From Verrucomicrobia bacterium UBA3761 (GTDB taxonomy: Bacteria > Verrucomicrobiota > Kiritimatiellia > RFP12 > UBA1067): DNA of 8,877 bases. The notes beneath the pieces are model-generated. The model was not told the origin of the DNA, ran no database searches, and was given only the letters and a program-made list of their open reading frames with translations. This document shows positions 5,915 to 8,877 of the stretch, piece by piece; the first letter of the stretch is position 1, and each line of letters opens with the position of its first letter. The position numbers and the translations under genes were made by a program. Location: assembly GCA_002371135.1 (NCBI GenBank), contig DFGB01000062.1, forward strand, positions 2,655 through 11,531. The letters run 5' to 3'.

Positions 5915-7644
5915 ACAAGACAGAAAAGATAATATGCGTGCTGCTGGGCGGAATTCTCGTGTGGTACATGTTCACGCAGAAGAACGCGCCCAAGCCGCAG
6001 CAGCAACCCGTTGCACCGGAAACGGTCGCAACAAGCGCGGCGGTCCAAAATCCTGCCCAAAACAACGCGGCGGTCCAGAATCCGGCCCAATACAGCGCGC
6101 CTCTCCAGCAGACGCCGCAGACGCCGGAAGAGACGGTTGTCCTCGAAAACGACGAATTGCGACTCGAGCTCTCTTCCTGGGGCGGCGTGGTAAAAAAAGC
6201 GACGCTCAAGAAATATGCCCAGAACGAAGGCGACGTCGGCGAGGACAATCCGAGCGTCGAATTCGATTTCTCCGCATCCAAGCTCGGCGCAGTGCGCACT
6301 GCGGGAGCGGCGGCAATCGTCCCCTACGAAATCGCGGAAGCGACGCCGGAGTGCGTCACATTCTCAAGCCCCGCAGGTTCGCGCAAGGTGACACTCGGCG
6401 CGAACTACCTCGTCACCTATGAAGACGCGAAGGGAATCTTCGGCGCGGGCGACGCGAAGGCGACGATTTCCGTCGGCTCGATGACGATGGGTTCGAGCAA
6501 GAACGATCTTCTTTCCGTCGACAGCTGGACCGAAGACGCCAAAGGCGGGAAAGTCGTCCACCACGACGAAGGCGATTCACCGCTCAAGGGATACCTCGTG
6601 GGAGGAGCGGCCGGCGGCTGCAGCGGCTCGAAGAGCGCGGCGGGCCTGCCGAAGACCGCCAGCGTGTGGTATCCCGGCCAGGAGAAGTGGGTCGCTCTCA
6701 AGAACCGCTTCTTCGTGACGGCGCTCGTCTCATCGTCCGTTCCCGTCTCCGGATTCAATGCCAGCATCGAACGCGACATGACCGCGGCGACGTATCGCCC
6801 GCGCGAAGTCTCGGCAAGCGTCGCGCTGGATCCCGCCGCCGCCGATGGCGGCACCATCGTCAGCCGCTTCTACGTCGGCCCCAAAAAGCAGTCTCTCTTG
6901 TGGGACCTCGGAATGGTGGACGTGATGGAGTTCGGCATGTGGAGATGGATCTGCTACCCTATCCTCTGGGTGCTCAATCTCTTCAACTCGTTCATCCCCA
7001 ACTACGGCGTCGCAATCATATTGCTCACCATCCTCGTGAGGCTTCTCTTCTGGCCGCTCACCCACAAGTCGACTGTCGGCATGAAGAAGATGCAGGAGAT
7101 CCAGCCGCTCATGAAGGAGCTGCAGGCGAAATACAAGGACAACCCGCAGCGTTTGCAGCAGGAGACGTTCGCGCTATATCGCACGCACAAGGTGAACCCG
7201 ATGTCCTCGTGCCTGCCGATGCTCATCCAGATTCCCGTCTTCATCGCGCTCTTCAACGTACTGCGCTCGGCGGTGGAACTGCGCTACGCGCCGTTCCTCT
7301 GGATAGGCGACCTCTCGCAGCCTGAGGGCTTGTTCGCGTCGTGGTTCCCGTTCGGCGGGCTCAACATCCTGCCGATCCTGATGGCGCTCACGATGGGCCT
7401 CCAATCCGCGCTCACGCCGTCCACGGGCGACAAGAACCAGCAGAAGATGATGACTATCTTCATGCCCGTGATGATGCTCGTGATGTTCTACTCGTTCCCG
7501 TCGGCGCTGTCGCTCTACTGGACGCTTTCGCAGGCGGTATCGATAGTGCAGATGTGGCTGATACGGCGCTCTGCGGCCAAGGCCGCCGCGATGCCGGAAG
7601 TAATCGACCCCGTCACAACCCGCCAGATGCGCCGCCATGGATAA
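5911..7644 (+). CDS. yidC: Membrane protein insertase YidC
   Basis: This inner-membrane insertase/chaperone (Oxa1/YidC/Alb3 family) works with or without SecYEG. The 577-residue product has the long Gram-negative architecture. An N-terminal membrane anchor (about residues 7-21) is followed by a Gln/Pro/Ala-rich linker with a duplicated AAVQNPAQ (43-50, 53-60). A periplasmic beta-domain spans about 76-325 and starts at VLENDELRLELSSWGG. The conserved insertase core runs from about 340 to 555. It includes IILLTILVRLLFWPLTHKS with the groove arginine R377, the cytoplasmic coiled region (391-425), SSCLPMLIQIPVFIALF (432-448), and a C-terminal MMLVMFYSFPSALSLYW segment (521-537). The ATG at 5911 overlaps the yidD stop, and the anchor begins at residue 7, as expected. 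The 3' end overlaps the methyltransferase gene by eight bases. No Shine-Dalgarno site is visible. Confidence 0.96.
   Translation: MNKTEKIICVLLGGILVWYMFTQKNAPKPQQQPVAPETVATSAAVQNPAQNNAAVQNPAQYSAPLQQTPQTPEETVVLENDELRLELSSWGGVVKKATLKKYAQNEGDVGEDNPSVEFDFSASKLGAVRTAGAAAIVPYEIAEATPECVTFSSPAGSRKVTLGANYLVTYEDAKGIFGAGDAKATISVGSMTMGSSKNDLLSVDSWTEDAKGGKVVHHDEGDSPLKGYLVGGAAGGCSGSKSAAGLPKTASVWYPGQEKWVALKNRFFVTALVSSSVPVSGFNASIERDMTAATYRPREVSASVALDPAAADGGTIVSRFYVGPKKQSLLWDLGMVDVMEFGMWRWICYPILWVLNLFNSFIPNYGVAIILLTILVRLLFWPLTHKSTVGMKKMQEIQPLMKELQAKYKDNPQRLQQETFALYRTHKVNPMSSCLPMLIQIPVFIALFNVLRSAVELRYAPFLWIGDLSQPEGLFASWFPFGGLNILPILMALTMGLQSALTPSTGDKNQQKMMTIFMPVMMLVMFYSFPSALSLYWTLSQAVSIVQMWLIRRSAAKAAAMPEVIDPVTTRQMRRHG
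6037..6090 (+). repeat. Duplicated 24-bp unit in the yidC linker
   Basis: Positions 6037-6060 and 6067-6090 match at 22 of 24 bases with a 30-bp period. Both encode AAVQNPAQ. This is an in-frame duplication in the low-complexity linker between the membrane anchor and the periplasmic domain. It probably changes only linker length. Confidence 0.8.
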
Positions 7645-8560
7645 CAGCCGCTTCGCGCTCGACGAGGCGCTTGCGGAGGAAATCCGCACGCGCGTATTTT
7701 CAGACGGTTTCATGAAAATCGTGCAGAGCGTGCGCCGCGGCGGCGGCACGTTCCGCATTTCGATGCGCCCGGTGCTGATCGCGCACGAGAAGAAATACCA
7801 AGCGGAGATGACGGAAGACGGCCAGGTGCAGGTGAAGAACTTCGACCGCGCCGGCGCCGCCAAGGGGCTCGAAGAAATCATCGCGCAGAAAGGCGCCCGC
7901 GAGATGCATCTCATCTGCGCCGACGGCGACCTGCACGTGCGCGTCACCAAAAAAGGCCGCGCGCTCGTCTCCCGCTCCGCCGCGATGGATCGCAAGGTGG
8001 AGCTGCGCTCGCACGACCGCGTCAAGAAGCTCCCTCTCACCTCGTTCGACTCCGCCGCCCTTCTGCGCGTCACGGGCATTGCCGCCGCCAATGGCGAGAT
8101 ACGCGCCTCGATGCGCGGCAAGTACGACCAGGTGAATGAATTCCTGAAGGCCGTCGAAGCGATTTTGCAAAACTTCAAACCGTCCGACGGCGAACGCCCA
8201 TTCACCGTGGTCGACTGCGGCTGCGGCAAGGCGTATCTCACGCTTGCGCTCTACTTCTGGCTCGTGCGCACGGCGGGCTTCGCGAACGTCAAGGTGATCG
8301 GCATCGACCGCCGCGAGGACGTCATCGCCGCCGCGACGGACATGGCAAGGCGCCTCGACGTCGCAGACTCGGTCGAATTCGTCCAGAGCGACCTCGCCGC
8401 ATACAAGCTCGACAAAGCCGACCTCGTCGTCTCCCTGCATGCATGCGACACGGCGACCGACGAAGCACTCGCGAAGGCCGTGGAATGGAAGGCTCGCTAC
8501 ATCCTTTCCGCTCCATGCTGCCAGCATGAACTCCAGAAGTCGCTCGCGGAAATCGGCTAG
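7637..8560 (+). CDS. Class I SAM-dependent methyltransferase, truncated by an in-frame TAG
   Basis: This is a Rossmann-fold methyltransferase of the type annotated as Methyltransf_32; the substrate is unknown. The 307 residues before the stop contain the following. An N-terminal region (1-155) lacks a clear name. GKYDQVNEFLKAVEAIL lies at 161-177. Motif I, VVDCGCGKAYLTLAL (191-205), is the SAM-binding glycine loop. IGIDRR (221-226) carries the acidic ribose-binding D224. EFVQSDLAAY lies at 247-256, DLVVSLHACDTATD at 262-275, and the family signature SAPCCQHEL at 291-299. The TAG at 8558-8560 falls right after this catalytic region, while the family normally continues for roughly another 90-100 residues. 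That part is present in frame just downstream. The ATG overlaps the yidC stop by eight bases, with no Shine-Dalgarno site, implying coupled translation. Confidence 0.85.
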   Translation: MDNSRFALDEALAEEIRTRVFSDGFMKIVQSVRRGGGTFRISMRPVLIAHEKKYQAEMTEDGQVQVKNFDRAGAAKGLEEIIAQKGAREMHLICADGDLHVRVTKKGRALVSRSAAMDRKVELRSHDRVKKLPLTSFDSAALLRVTGIAAANGEIRASMRGKYDQVNEFLKAVEAILQNFKPSDGERPFTVVDCGCGKAYLTLALYFWLVRTAGFANVKVIGIDRREDVIAAATDMARRLDVADSVEFVQSDLAAYKLDKADLVVSLHACDTATDEALAKAVEWKARYILSAPCCQHELQKSLAEIG

Positions 8561-8854
8561 TTCGCGGGGCTGCTGAGGCAGGGGATACTGCGCGAGCGGC
8601 TGTGCGACCTGCTGACGGACTCCTTCCGCGCGATGATTCTGCGCATTCTCGGCTTCAAGACGCAGGTGGTCGAATTCGTCTCGAGCGAAGCGACGGCCCG
8701 CAACATCATGATCAAGGCCGAGTTCTGCGTCAAGCCCGGCCAGTGCGGTCCCGTCGGCGAATACCTGGCCCTGCGCGACTACTGGGGCGTGAAACCCTGG
8801 CTCGAAGACCGCCTCGCTCCGCTCCTCGCAAAATACCTGAGCCGGTACGAGTAG
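8561..8854 (+). pseudogene. Detached C-terminal part of the methyltransferase
   Basis: In the same frame as the methyltransferase and directly after its TAG, 97 sense codons continue to a TAG at 8852-8854. They read FAGLLRQGILRERLCDLLTD, then LGFKTQVVEFV and ARNIMIKAEF. These correspond to the usual C-terminal region of this family (GILRER, LTD, QVVEFV and NIMIKA-like motifs). Joined across the stop, the protein would have 405 positions. The first ATG in this part is 8633, which would cut into the conserved GILRER segment, so it is not a convincing independent gene. The stop may be a real nonsense mutation, a base-calling error or a readthrough site. Confidence 0.75.
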
Positions 8855-8877
8855 AGAATTTTCCGATTTTTCGATTT
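8854..8877 (+). repeat. Start of a third GATTTTTC-type repeat copy
   Basis: GAGAATTTTCCGATTTTTCGATTT begins at the last base of the methyltransferase stop codon and runs off the window. Its lead-in GAGAATTTT matches the minus-strand start of the copy at 5869-5907, and GATTTTTCGATTT matches the flanks of the window-start array (6-18 and 63-75). Confidence 0.65.

Noticed and set aside
8558..8560. Genome-wide reassignment of TAG to an amino acid
   Set aside because: TAG also closes the LamG-type, regulator and methyltransferase frames exactly where the proteins should end, so at most one site is read through.

Overview
The window comes from a GC-rich bacterial chromosome. Two things point to the PVC superphylum, most likely a Kiritimatiellota or related Lentisphaerae/Verrucomicrobia-type organism: a large secreted LamG-type surface protein paired with a XylR-like AraC regulator, and intergenic DNA full of degenerate 7-bp and 9-bp tandem repeats. 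This placement is inferred from gene style, not from a marker phylogeny.

Layout. Positions 1-306 are non-coding: a heptamer array of the GATTTGC/GATTTGA type (6-77), a duplicated GC-rich element (154-240), and a perfect 13-bp stem-loop (247-276) just past the 3' end of the first gene. On the minus strand, 307-3543 encodes a secreted protein of about 1078 residues with a signal peptide, an N-terminal LamG-like domain, three tandem modules of about 180-200 residues and an Ig-like C-terminus. Facing away from it, 3723-4880 (+) encodes a regulator with a periplasmic-binding-protein-like sensor and an AraC helix-turn-helix. The 179-bp divergent region between them holds a promoter for each gene and small inverted repeats. 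The regulator's promoter places the transcript start at or next to its ATG, so its mRNA is probably leaderless.

Positions 4881-5109 are non-coding and packed with three short tandem-repeat families, followed by a promoter and ribosome binding site for a housekeeping operon on the + strand: rpmH (ribosomal protein L34, 5110-5247), rnpA (RNase P protein, 5334-5666), yidD (5651-5914), yidC (5911-7644) and a class I SAM-dependent methyltransferase gene (from 7637). This is the widely conserved rpmH-rnpA-yidD-yidC block for ribosome and tRNA maturation and membrane protein insertion. From rnpA onward every gene overlaps the next by 4-16 bases, and the downstream genes lack clear Shine-Dalgarno sites, which suggests translational coupling.

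The main oddities are these. The methyltransferase gene is split by an in-frame TAG at 8558-8560, yet its conserved C-terminal region continues intact in the same frame to 8854. The GATTTGC-type repeat occurs three times, and one copy has become the coding sequence of the YidD C-terminal tail up to the yidC start. In 4877-5033, heptamers of unrelated sequence follow one another in exact 7-bp register. I see no tRNA, rRNA, CRISPR array or transposase.
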